This document shows, piece after piece, positions 12,293 through 23,385 of a DNA stretch of 64,000 nucleotides (its first letter is position 1; the number at the start of each line of letters is the position of its first letter). Source of the stretch: Siphonodentalium dalli (lineage: Eukaryota > Mollusca > Scaphopoda > Gadilida > Siphonodentaliidae); NCBI GenBank assembly GCA_032622095.1, contig CP136069.1, positions 67,663,319 through 67,727,318 on the forward strand, written 5' to 3'. The position numbers and the translations under genes were made by a program. Below the pieces are notes generated by a model. The model was given only the letters and a program-made list of their open reading frames with translations, had not been told where the DNA came from and ran no database searches.

Positions 12293-13100
12293 AACAATAG
12301 CAGCAGGCGAGCAAGAGCAGCGGATGAAGAGCTCGATGGGAGGCGGCTCGAGCAGCAACGCTGGTGGTGTGACGGCCCAGTCCTCGGATAGCATGGATCG
12401 AAGAGCTCGACGTGATGCGGCACGAGCAGCAGATGCCGGATAATGTGGGTCCAAACAGAACCAGCGTGTGACGCGTTGGCGGCGTGGGTGGCCGGAGCAG
12501 CGAGTGAAGCCTGAGCGGCGACTCGAAGGTGAAACAGGAGAAAACAGAAACAGCGGGGGGAGAGGCAATGTGTGAAGCAAAAACAAAACAAAAACAATTT
12601 GGCGGCGGGAGTGGTGTGAGCGGTGGGTGGGGTAGAGACAGTGGTTGGGGCATGAACGGCGGTGACGTATAGGCGACGGGAGAGGTGGAAGCGGCGATTG
12701 AGGCGGACGCGGTGGTGAAGCAGAAACAACAAGCGGCGCAGAAACGGGGGAGTAGCATCCGCGGCGGATGAAGCATAGCTGGGAGGAGAGCGGAAGCGGA
12801 GGGGAAGAGGGTGCGGCAGGAGAGAGGCACCAGTCGCGAGGGGGTAGCACCCGCGGGGGTGGCGGGTGAAGAGCCACGAAGCGAGAAGAGACGCACCGAG
12901 GCGATGAGTACCACGGGGTAACGAGGGGAGGTATGAGCGCCGCGCGTGGCGGCGAGCCACCAGCGACAAGAATGGGACACGCGACCGTGCGCGGCCGCCG
13001 GGGGAAGGACGACCGATGGCCTGGCCACCGTAGGGTGGGAGGGCGGGGAAAATTTTACGTCCTCGCTCTGTGTGGACAGGAGTTGGAATGGACGGAAGTG
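12293..13100. other. GC-rich, purine-skewed block next to the minisatellite
   Basis: The plus strand is dominated by G and A (GCGG, GAAG, GGTGA words), with many CpGs, in an otherwise AT-rich window. Its first part looks like degenerate extensions of the minisatellite unit. Three overlapping minus-strand frames of 297-396 codons cover it, but they overlap one another and have pure low-complexity composition. It could be a decayed satellite or a CpG-island promoter. No gene product is recognised. Confidence 0.5.
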
Positions 13101-15299
13101 GCGATTTTTTCTGCACATGCTCGGAGCGGATAACTCTATTTGGCATGAGTGACCTTAGTTGTCAGTGATGTTGTAGCTCTGGGAAGTCACACTCCGGTAT
13201 TCTACGCTTATTGGAGCCAACGCGACTTGCCGCTTAATTGAAGACGTTGAGCTTGTATAAATTGCCACAAGGGTGATTCCTTGTGGCTTCTTATTTTTAT
13301 AAGATCTAGAAAAGAGACAGATATATCCTAGCTTATGCGTGTTTATTAGCTGTGGTTCGTCAATTGCGCTAGCGTATGGTCATATTGTCTGAGTTATCGT
13401 GCTTACTTCGCAGACAAAGACACAAAACAGGATATAGAAGGCATAACTCCTGAAACTGATTTTCGATATCATACAATATACTCAAGAGTAGATACCATGC
13501 ATGAACAAAATTAGTCAAAATATGAGTACGTTCGTTTAAGTTATTGTGCCTATGTCGAGAAATAGACACCCGGACAATAATTCGATCAGGAGGCAAATAC
13601 ATCACCTGAAATAAAATTCGAAGAGGATTGGTTTTCGATCTCCAAGATATTCATGAGCACATACCATTAATCAAATTTGACGAGAAACGGATTACCATTG
13701 GTGCAGTTATCGCGCATGAAACTGCCTAACACAACTTATCTTCCCCACGTATATATTTGTCTCTTCTGTTTACATGCCCGTGAAATCGGTATTTGTAGCC
13801 TGTATAAACGAATTTGCTCCACCTCTTATGGTGGAGTAAATCATTGAATAATATACCCGGGACAAATGAAAGGTACCCCGAACATATCTGTTCACATGGT
13901 AAAAATATGTTCCCTGAATAAAAAAGTGTACCTAAAGACTGTATATACCAGGTACAAATGGCTTCATGTAACTTCATGATACTTTAGATAACATCTTTTC
14001 ATTTTTAAGGGGGTGGCAGTAAGACAGTCTAGCCTGACTATGCCACCCCTCGAATATACAACATAATATTTGTCAAATGTATTATGCATTAATATGTGTA
14101 TATTTAAATAAAATATCCTATCCTATCCTAAGAATTATCTCAAATCTGTCTGTTATAAAAAATCACAATTTACATTTAATTAGTCGAGTATCCAGTTCGA
14201 ACGATTGGACGAAAGTTTATCGGCTGATTTTGCCGATTTTGACAAAATGCGCGATAAAAGTTGAAGGTTCAAGGAACAGCTAACAATTGTGTCATTAAAA
14301 CTCACTGTAATAATATCAGGAATTTTAAATTACGCCTTCTAATATAGAATTTGAAGTTTGCCGATCGCAGTGGCTGCTAACCATCTAATTCTTACAGGTT
14401 ATATTGTTTGTCATCTTTTATTATAAAAAAAAATGCGACAAAGTGATCAGTTGTCAATTTGATGCAAACACTTTCAACTCACCGAGAAAGAATCGGTAAC
14501 CAAGGACACACCATAAACACCACTATATGGGTAAATTCGCCCCGGGGAAAACCGACTCGCGCAAATGTTAACACTTCCCGAATTCCTACGCCGGTGACTC
14601 GGCCACTTACATCTTTATCGAGAAATACAAGCTAAAAGTAACTAAGGCGTTGTTATGACTTGTCCAGTCAACATCGAGGAAAATGAAAGAGAAAAATAGA
14701 GGTGTAATTATTTAAATATAACGGCACATGTGAATGAATAGACGCCACATGGAACCATGGCCGAAATGTCAAACTTATAAACTTAACAAAGTAATATCAA
14801 GACTTTGAAAGCACAACCCTTCATTGAACCTGCATGTATGACATTGACACCCATGTTACAATAACCACTTAACACAACTGACGAAATGGTAATTATACTG
14901 GTGTATAAAGTAATATATGACATAACTGTGGTCAATATACAAACATTAAGACCAGATATAATTTCTTAACATTGCTCCCCAAACAAGTTAAAACTCCGAC
15001 TAATTTAATTGATGCAACAATATAGGTCACCATTAGTTTCCAACATGTTACTCGCTAAATATTTCCAAACTATGGCAAACTTGATACGAATATATTGAGT
15101 CGCATACAACATATGTTATGAACCAGTCAAATAAGCAAATTGTCTCCGTCCTTATTCCCCTCCGTGACTGTTCTGCGCTCTTCCTTTTGTCAATTCATTT
15201 CCAACAATTCCGACGTTGCGTCCTGTTTACGAGCACCAACAAGACATAACACTCTAGAATGTACCAGTAGCTAAGTATTGGTCACAGGGTTTCGTCTAA

Positions 15300-16735
15300 A
15301 AATCAGAAATCTTAGAAAAAACTATATTTATTTAAATAGCTATTGAACAATTTAACAGAGTGCAGAGCCAATCAAGGAGGAGACATGAGCAATATTACTC
15401 GCTCGGACTCAGAGTTTCAGAAGAGAGCTTATTTATCTCAGTCTCGCTATAATTAGCACACCCGCGTGTATACTGTTCGGCAAATATTAGAACCATGTGG
15501 CCGATGGGGGTTTTATAAATAGAAAATTGGTTTTTCCGGTTTATTTAAAAGTCGAACTGCGCGACCAGGAGGCCGAGTCCGGTAAAAGGTGTAGTTGGGA
15601 ATTTCAATTTCGTTTATTGTCCTTTACATTATTATGTCAATAATGTTGATTTCTGGTTTGTGACAAGCTATGTCAATTACCAATAAAATAAATTTAAAAG
15701 ATAATTTGTTAGTCTTATATTTCAATTTGCATAGATATTTTTCGTTCCGCAGCCCACTGATGGTTGTGGTCGGAGACGGCCGAGTCGGCCGCCGGTTCGT
15801 TAATTCGGTGCTGGTTGTTATTGTTATTTTAACGAAATTCTGAGTTGGTCATTCGCGAAACCAATATATTATATATTCTATAATTAAAAACATGGGTATA
15901 TACTATATGATCTTGTTTATGGATATTGTAGGAAGGCTAATCTGGCCGTGTCAAATTGAGCTATAGCGATGTGATTTCTCGCAGGACAACACATTTCTGG
16001 TTTTCGTGGGGTGTGTATCCGCTGGATGTCTTATAGTTGCAATATGTAACCATTATGACTGCGTTAATTGCGTTCGATGTCTAGGTATGAACAATGGCTG
16101 GGCCATGCACTCTTGGCGGGAACACAATACCTCAGATTTTTTATCCGCATTTATAAGCTTTCTGCTGTGGTGAATGAAAAACCTGCAGTAATAAGCCGTA
16201 GTTTTTTGTAATAATTTGAAGGATTAGTGGTTTTAACGGAATTATGAGGCTGTGTATTCATGTAACCAATATATTTTATATTATAATTTATATTTATGGC
16301 TAATAATATGATCTTGAGGGCGTTACCATTTCTGATTAGGGTTTTCTTGTATATATATAGTGAGGTCACTCCCATGTTCCATGAATGTGTAGCAAATTAT
16401 GATTGGAACACGTGCCAGTATACCGGTCTTTACGGAACATATTTAAACCATGACAATTATGACTGAATCATATTCGCTATAACTAATTGCCCGGTCCTAC
16501 ACATTAATGAACAAGGGAAGACCCGTACCTTTAATAATAATTATAATAGTCCATAGTCTTACACTTTTCTGTAAGACAGTTTGTCTACGTGCCAATATGT
16601 TTCAAAAATGACACCTCGGCCATATTCGTTATCTCCAGTTTAAAACTACATTTACGGTCCCGAAATTTATAGACACACCGTTACTCGGTATTATGTACAG
16701 TTTAACCCATGTAATTCGCAGTCCAGAAAAGACGG
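15300..16735. repeat. Left-arm-specific insertion with loose tails of the ORF-bearing repeat
   Basis: This block is missing from the right arm, where the flanks meet near 54,660-54,730. Within it, a ~100-bp AT-rich segment occurs twice (about 15,830-15,930 and 16,215-16,340). It resembles the 3' tail of the ORF-bearing repeat at 9,950-10,080. No coding potential is seen. Confidence 0.55.
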
Positions 16736-17639
16736 AATCATCATCGGAACCTGATTTGCTAGTCCTTATGTTATGGTTTAGTGACAGTTTAAGGTTATAA
16801 AACGCCCCAAAAAAAGGTTATCGTAATTGGAAGAAAAAAAACAAGTATCCCCCATGCACTTTGCAGGTGTGAGCGCTTTTCACTTATAAATTTCCAATCA
16901 CAAAATGCTAGATTTTCGCTGTTGGCATTAGGTAAGTACGACTAATTACCCCGGCGGTATTGACACTACTGCTAAACCATATATCTGGCGAGACCAGGTT
17001 TAAACCAGAAATGGCGAATGCGTCACTTAAACCTGCAGTATCGGGTTTAAACCAAAGGGGCGTGTCGTCAACGATAAATTATAAAATGTCAAAATTATAA
17101 ACGACCACGTCACTTTAGCAAAAACATTGCTATTGAATTTGTTATGTTACAAGGGAGATCACAAAATTGAATACGTCCTCGCTTTTATGGATGCCATATT
17201 AGCACCCCTCTGGGCGGTGGTCATTTTGGATCTGGGTTGGGAGTGAACAGTGTATGTTGGTCTACACAAATTCGAATCGGAAGAGATAGTTTCCCACCGG
17301 ATGATGAAATTGTAATATCATGTTCGCTAAATACGCTGCCGTACAAACTGCTGAACCGACAAAAGATTCATGGAGATCCGGTCTCACTCAAGAACAGCAG
17401 AACAATAGACGGAAAAATCACGGTCCAACAGCCCCGCCCCCTTCTGCTACCGGTATTATTTGTCCTGAAATTCACGATACTGTTCTAACAGTGTTCAACA
17501 GTCTGGGTTCACTCCGACACATTTAACACTTTACTCACTGATCAGTAGTTGCATAAGACATGTTCACATAATAAGTTCAACAAAACGACCAACTCTGAAC
17601 TTACTATCCAGCCTGTTCTCTCGAAAACCCGCACAATTG

Positions 17640-17955
17640 TCTGTCTATAACATGGCTTGTTTTAGGTACATAATCTGCTTAGAATCGCCTCATTTTGAGT
17701 GGATAATGTGCTGAAAATGAGAGCATTTTAGTCATATTGTCGACTCATTATGAGGCGATTTTAAGCAGTTGGTGTGCGGACAATGACACAAATAAGCTAA
17801 ATAAACCTACAGGTCAGGTGTGCGCTCTTTAATATGTGTATTCACTGTGGTCCGCGCAATAAAACGAAATAACCTGCTTATTTATTAGAATCTGTTAATC
17901 ACATTATGTACCTATTTCACAGTATAGGTCGGTGATGTGCGTATTGGCCTTGTTG
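17640..17955. repeat. Dispersed palindromic repeat inserted in the left arm
   Basis: Contains ATCTGCTTAGAATCGCCTCA, GAGAGCATTTTAGTCA, GAGGCGATTTTAAGCAG and CACATTATGTACCTATTT in the same order as 31,739-31,990. It is absent at the matching right-arm position (about 53,850), so it inserted after the arms separated or was lost from the right. Confidence 0.7.
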
Positions 17956-18140
17956 CATTACCTGAGCATATCCCACAAATTAATTGGAATTACATGTATA
18001 TTTCGTCTGCTTATATTTCCTGAACATTCCTCCTGATAAATAATAGCCTATTCAAATGTATACTTTTAAAAGTGAATGGGAGAATATATTTATTAGTTCA
18101 AAAAATGAGCAAATGACATTTGTGTGTTGATTTATGAACT

Positions 18141-18152
18141 CTTTTTTTTCAG
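18141..18152 (+). other. Likely splice acceptor of GPCR 1 (5'-UTR exon)
   Basis: A pyrimidine run ends in CAG immediately before TGCACTCC. The right-arm copy keeps the same feature (minus strand, AG at 49,986-49,985, followed by TGCACCCTG). Conservation of acceptor and following sequence in both copies suggests a spliced 5'-UTR upstream of the intronless coding exon. The donor was not identified. Confidence 0.45.
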
Positions 18153-18844
18153 TGCACTCCGTGGTCACAGGCCTTCCGCGACTAACGCCATCAATAACTC
18201 AACGAGAAGTATTACTCAACATCAGAAGGACGACACAAGTATACCGGAAATATTTGACAACTAGAACAAGTTTGACGTTAAGATGATTCGTACAGGAAAC
18301 TATTAAAGGTACGGTTGGCCTTGGCGGTGGGTATCCTGTGAAAATATTTCCAACCGTCAAAAACCGCCACAAACAGAAAGAACATCAAAATGTAGACAGA
18401 CTTTGTCCGTATACAAATAAGAAATATCGCATAAACAGTATGTTATTGTCAAATGTTTGACCATTGTTATGTAAACAAAAGCATAAAAAGTTACTTTTCT
18501 GGTATTTGTTTATATTATGATGGTAAACATAAAGAGCGTTCTTTGTTGGTGAATTCCTGATATGGAACGAATAAAGAGCGTTTATGCCATTTGTGTGTGA
18601 TTAGCCAGAAGCATTGTGCTGTCTTCTGTAACACAATCAGGCTCTTGCTTAGGTAAAATATAGTAGGTCTTTATGATAACATGCTGTTTACGTGATGGTC
18701 ATGGTATATATGAACGAAACTATGCGTTTTAATGTTTTTCTGTTTACGGTGATTAGAACAAATATGAATATTTTCGACAACTAAGGCCTCACGTGCCTTT
18801 AAATAATAAAATATATAGGGGGATTATCCAGACATCAATAGAAC

Positions 18845-19858
18845 ATGGTTTTCGTCAATTCCTCGTTGGATGTGGCTAACGAAACTAATGTGACGTGGGT
18901 TATTTCTGCAGAGGATCCAGAAGAGTTAGAAACTGATAGCCTCATTAACAACGAGCATGCGTATGCCGTGGTTATAGTGTGTATCGCCGTGATCGGAGCG
19001 ATGGGTAACGTGATGATCCTCGGACTGATGAGCGTGACGTCATTCCGAAAGTTCTCATACTCAGTGTACTTGAGATATATAGCGTTCTTCGACACATTCG
19101 TTCTTATACAGACCGTCACTGAAGATACTCTGGACAAGTTCCACGAAGGTGGTCATCTCGAGGAGACATTCTACATGAACATAGTGCCATGCTTATTTTG
19201 GAATGTGCCGAAAATGATAAGCAGATTTGTTTCCCCCTGGTTGGTCGCGGCACTGGGGGTTGACCGACTCATCGTTGTTGTGTTCCCGTTAAAGCGAAAC
19301 TCGTGGTGCACAAAGACAAAAGCCCACAAGTGTGTCCTGTTCGTTACCATTGCAGCGATCGTGTTACATCTTCATGTCTTCATATGTGGTCTTTGTGATG
19401 TGCACGCTGACTTTTGTAAGCGTCTTGACGATTATTACGTCGCCATTGCTACCACTGAAATGATCCTCAAAACGCACCTACCATTGCTAATCATTTTCTT
19501 CGTGAACACGTGGACAATAATTACATTACGAAGGCAGATAACAGCGTTTAGAGGGGAAAGCGCCCGTCATGGGAACACAGATGCGAAACAAGCGGTTGAT
19601 CGTACAAGTTTCACGCTGGTTGTCGTGGCAATGATATCTTTTCTTTCATTGTTTCCAAAGGCGATTGTTGAGTTGGTTCAACTAATTTACACAGAGGCAT
19701 ATCCGCATCTCTATGACATCAACACAGAGACTACATTTAACCTACTGTGGCATATCTGCAATGCGGTGATGTTGCTGAATTTTGCTCAGAATTTTTATGT
19801 CCTGATTTCGACATCACAAAATTACAGAAAACCCTTTCTGAGAATATGCCGGAAATAA
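18845..19858 (+). CDS. Class A (rhodopsin-like) GPCR, peptide-receptor-like, copy 1
   Basis: A 337-residue, single-exon, seven-helix receptor of the plasma membrane, expected to couple a neuropeptide-like ligand to G proteins. The extracellular N-terminus has three N-glycosylation sequons (NSS 5, NET 12, NVT 15). TM1 (about 40-62) has the GN pair (54-55) and TM2 carries Asp83. Cys116 and a Cys-rich second loop (181, 184, 191) could form the usual disulphide. TM3 ends VDRL (139-142), a variant of DRY. TM5 is about 208-228, TM6 about 255-275 and TM7 about 298-321. The NPxxY position reads NFYVL (316-320), so the usual final Tyr is Leu. By hand count about 84% of residues match the copy at 49.8 kb. 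The FMRFamide/TRH-receptor-like assignment is an inference; an orphan lineage-specific receptor is equally likely. The ATG at 18,845 is shared by both copies. Confidence 0.88.
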   Translation: MVFVNSSLDVANETNVTWVISAEDPEELETDSLINNEHAYAVVIVCIAVIGAMGNVMILGLMSVTSFRKFSYSVYLRYIAFFDTFVLIQTVTEDTLDKFHEGGHLEETFYMNIVPCLFWNVPKMISRFVSPWLVAALGVDRLIVVVFPLKRNSWCTKTKAHKCVLFVTIAAIVLHLHVFICGLCDVHADFCKRLDDYYVAIATTEMILKTHLPLLIIFFVNTWTIITLRRQITAFRGESARHGNTDAKQAVDRTSFTLVVVAMISFLSLFPKAIVELVQLIYTEAYPHLYDINTETTFNLLWHICNAVMLLNFAQNFYVLISTSQNYRKPFLRICRK

Positions 19859-19965
19859 AACATGTCTGTTCGCTCCGACCAAATGGCTATGGCAACGATA
19901 TCGACCAATTAGACCACAGCAGAGACTATAGTGTACTTTCTGTTGTACACCTGTAGCACAGTAAA

Positions 19966-20120
19966 ATGTTGTTAAATTGAGCTCAAAATGGTTATGCTCT
20001 GGTTCGACACCGCCTACATATAAGCATACTTTTCTGAGAATATGCGCGAAGTAGAACAGGTCTATTCACGTCGATCAGAATGCTATGACAACGACGTCGA
20101 CGATCTAGACAGGGAATAAA
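19966..20120 (+). pseudogene. Relict of a second GPCR: TM7 and C-tail only
   Basis: Sequence 110 bp after the GPCR stop repeats its end in the same order: ATGTTGTTAAATTGAGCTCA resembles the TM7 stretch MLLNFAQ. Then comes TTTCTGAGAATATGC (the FLRIC region), then AGAATGCTATGACAACGACG, like the GPCR 3' flank. It has an in-frame TGA and frameshifts. An AATAAA lies at 20,115-20,120 and could serve the intact gene as a polyadenylation signal. Confidence 0.72.
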
Positions 20121-20972
20121 ATGAGCAGAGCCGCTCAAATGTTGGGAAGTGATAACCAATTATTGGTAAACCATTCAGTAGTATAGGAAGGCAGCTTTTA
20201 GCCATTCGGCTTGTCCGTTCTCCGTTATCATACCTATGAATAATTGTGTGTAATCGATCGAACTACCTTAGATTTACCTATGATTATCAGCATAAATGGT
20301 GCCACAAGCTGCACCATAATCCGCTTTACATATCCAAACTAGAATATAATGATGATCAAATGTCTAGTGACGCATACGATTGAACTATCAATCAGGGATC
20401 CAGAAAATATGTTTCCAAACCTTATTTAACTTTTATTAAGCTCCTAGTGCATAAAACAATAGGTTAAGGACAAGAAGTATCGTGAGAAATGTGTTATTTT
20501 GGTTAGATCATGAATAATTTGAATCTGGTACTAACTGTACTATGGTGTAATCGAATTACTTGAAATTTACATATGATTGTCAGCATAAATATGCCATTAG
20601 GTGCATCATGATCCGCTTTACATATCCAAACTAGAATAAAATGATGATCAAATGACTATTGCATACGACTGAACTTGATCTAGTTTCAGGACAGAATTTT
20701 ATTGATTGTTTTATGAAATCAGTGATAGTAGTCAAAGAATAGAGAAAATAACAGCCTCTTTAATTTAATAGTAAGAAACAAATATCGCAGAAAATGGGAA
20801 AGTTAAACTTTATTTTATTTTTTCAGCTTAAAGATGTATTCAGGGGTCCAGAAAATCTTTTTCCAAAACAAAACTGATTTAACTTTTTATTAAGTTCCTA
20901 TTGTATAAAATAATAGGTTAAAAACTAGAAGTATTGTAAGAAATGTGTTATTTTGTTAGATCGTGAATAATT

Positions 20973-21832
20973 ATACCCTCAGCAACGAGTTCTGAGGGGG
21001 GTATACTGGAATCAGCTTGTCCGTCCGTCTGTCCGTGGACACAAAATTGTCCGGAGTTTTTCTCAGTCGTTTTAAGATCATTTTCCCTGAAACTTGGCAC
21101 AGACATAAACCACCATGGGAACCTGTGCACCTGCGATTATCGCGTCTGTCGGACTTTTTTGGGTGGAGTTATCCCCCCTTTTTCGACTTAGAAATTCTTT
21201 CGCAACAAGTATAATTTTGTCCGAGCTTTTATTCCTACATTTTTAAGTCAATTGTTTGAAAACTTGGCACAGACATTTAGTACCATGGAAACCTATGCGC
21301 CTGCGATTATGACGTCTGTCCGACATTTTTTGGTGGAGTTATCCCCATTTTTCGATTTAGAATGTTTTGCAACATGCATAATTTTGTCCCCGCTTTTATT
21401 CCTACATTTTTAAGTCAATTTTTTTTAATCTTGCACTGATATTTAGCACCATGGGAACCTGTGCACTTGCTATTATGACGTCTGTCCGACTTTTTTGTGT
21501 GGAGTTATTCCCCTTTTTCGACATTTTCGCAACAGGCATAATTTTGTCATAGCTTTTATCTTTGGTGGAGTTAGCCCCCTTTTTCAACTTACAAAATCTT
21601 CTCAAAATGCATAACTTTGTCCGAGCTTTTATTCCTACATTTTTCAGTCAATAGGTTTTAGGATTAGGATTAAGGGTTAAGAGGTTCAAGATTAGTGTTA
21701 GGGCTTAGGGGATTTAGGGTTACCTGTTCACACAATTTCAGTGCCCAATATACAGTAATGGCTACTACATTCAAATAACATGTTGAATACGGGGGTATAC
21801 ATCAGTCGCATCTGGGACAAACCCATCTCTAG
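20973..21832. mobile_element. Insertion in the array: hairpin-ended repeat with ~190-bp subunits
   Basis: Begins TACCCTCAG...CTGAGGGGGG (a short hairpin) followed by GTATACTGGAATCAGCTTG and GTCCGTCCGTCTGTCC. Three to four internal subunits share GACTTTTTTGGGTGGAGTTA, AATTTTGTCCGAGCTTTTAT and CTTGGCACAGACAT. It splits one unit of the 410-bp array. A relative with the same head style lies at 41,344-41,900. This kind of dispersed repeat is common in marine invertebrate genomes. The transposition class is unclear. Confidence 0.65.
21652..21724 (+). repeat. Degenerate TTAGGG-like tract
   Basis: TTAGGATTAGGATTAAGGG...TTAGGGCTTAGGGGATTTAGGG is a loose array of metazoan-telomere-like hexamers inside the insertion. 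It is short and imperfect; chance expansion is as likely as telomeric origin. Confidence 0.4.
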
Positions 21833-23385
21833 TTTGAATCTGGTATGTGTGTAATCGAATTACCTGAGATTTACCTATTATTATCAGCATAAATGTGCCA
21901 CCAGCTGCACCATAATCTGCTTTACATATCCAAACTAGAATATAATGATGATCAAATGACTGTTGATGCATATGACCGAACTTGATATATAGTTTCAGAA
22001 CATAATTGTTTTGATTGTTTTATGAAATCAGTGATAGTGGTCAAATAATATATAAAATACAGCCTCTATAATAGTAAGAAACAAATATGGCAGAAAAAGG
22101 GAAAATTTAATTTTATATATATATTTTTTGTTCAGCTTAAAGATGTATTCAGGGATTCAGAAAAAATCTTTTTCCAAAACAAAACTGATTTTACTTTTTA
22201 TTAAGTTCCTAGTGTATAAAATAATAGGTTAAGAACAAGAAGTGTTGTAAGAAATGTGTTATTTTGTTAGATCGCCAATTTTAACCTGGTATGTGTATAA
22301 TCGAATTACCTGAGATTTACCTATGATTGTCAGCATAAATGGTGCCACTATATGCACCATAATCCGCTTTACATATCCAAACTAGAATATAATGATGATC
22401 AAATCACTATTGATGCATATGATTGAACTTGATATAGTTTCTGGACAGAATTGTTTTATGAAATCGGTAGTGGTAAAATAGAGAAAAAAACAAGCCTCTT
22501 TAATAGTAAGAAACAAATATCGCAGAAAATGGGAAAGTTGAAGTTTTTTTTTCAGCTTAAAGATGTAATCAGGGGTCCAGAAATTTTTTTTCCAAACAAA
22601 ACTGATTTTACATTTTATTAAGTTCCTAGTGTATAAAATAATAGGTTAAGAACAAGAAATGTTGTGAGAAATGTGTTGTTTTGTTAGATCATGAATAATT
22701 TAATCTGGTATGTGTGTAATCGAACTACCTGATATTTACCTATGATTACCAGCATAAATGTGCCACTATATGCACCATAATCCGCTTTACATAGCCACAC
22801 TAGAACATAATGATGATCAAATGACTATTGAGTCATATGTTTGAACTTGATCTAGTGTCAGGACAGAATTGTTTAGATTTTTTTTATGAATCAGTGAGTG
22901 GTCAAAGAATATAGAAAACACAGCCTCTTTATCTTTAAGAAGGTGCCCCATTCGTGAATTTTCAAAAAAAATCTCAATTTCAAACTAACAATATCAGACA
23001 ATCAGCATCCCTTATAACCAATGTATGCTATACTACTATAACAACATGTTTTACCTCACAACATGAGAGATAAGTTAGAATTATGAAAAAAGTGGTTTAA
23101 AAAAAATTCATGTAGATCGATAGTTTGACAGGAAATATAAAAAAACACACTGCATAATCTAGACTACTAACCCAACTAGGGTATGCGCTCTACCATCTGA
23201 AATCAATAAATAACACATTTTCCATTTCATACTAAAGTTTTTTTTTGGCAGCCATTTGCAGAACTAATTTTTTTTAAAGGAAAAATCACCATAAATCTAC
23301 GCAATGTCTGAAAAGATGAGCCAGTAATGATTAGTTATGTCTGCCAGATTATTGGAAACGTAGTTGAATAATATTTTGTTCTTTT

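Larger units (their letters stand above)
20225..22935. repeat. Tandem array of ~410-bp repeat, about five units
   Basis: Units contain TGTAATCGAATTACCTGAGA, CATAATCCGCTTTACATA, ATGATGATCAAATGACTATT and TTTTATTAAGTTCCTAGTG in fixed order, near 20,260, 20,550, 21,845, 22,290 and 22,715. Two further units lie in inverted orientation at 47,740-48,430 and a fragment at 39,425-39,560. The array is part of the inverted duplication but has more units here than in the right arm. The short open frames are shadows. Confidence 0.85.
13382..23385 (+). repeat. Left arm of a ~10-kb inverted duplication
   Basis: Collinear blocks match the minus strand of 56,381-46,170. These include 13,382-13,730 (to ~56,040), the block at 13,740-13,980 (to ~55,810-56,030), 14,470-15,280 (to ~54,730-55,490), 16,735-17,610 (to ~53,850-54,650), 17,960-18,085 (to 53,737-53,850), 18,085-18,270 (to ~49,880-50,050), the GPCR and downstream region (to 48,455-49,803), and 22,940-23,385 (to 47,740 then 46,530-46,170). 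By eye, identity is around 80-85% in the better blocks. Arm-specific insertions break the alignment as listed separately. Confidence 0.9.

Noticed and set aside
11956-13146. Minus-strand frames of 297-396 codons as a repetitive secreted or structural protein
   Set aside because: All three minus frames are open over the same DNA because the repeat unit is a multiple of three and the block lacks the AT-rich stop words. Composition is low-complexity, with no signal peptide or domain.
13264-13287. Small hairpin (GCCACAAGG/CCTTGTGGC, 6-base loop) as a histone-type 3' stem-loop
   Set aside because: Sequence and stem length do not match the histone stem-loop, and no histone gene is nearby.
18835-19137. 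Minus-strand frame opposite the GPCR N-terminus
   Set aside because: Shadow of the receptor coding sequence; the same shadow appears opposite copy 2 (49,552-49,794).
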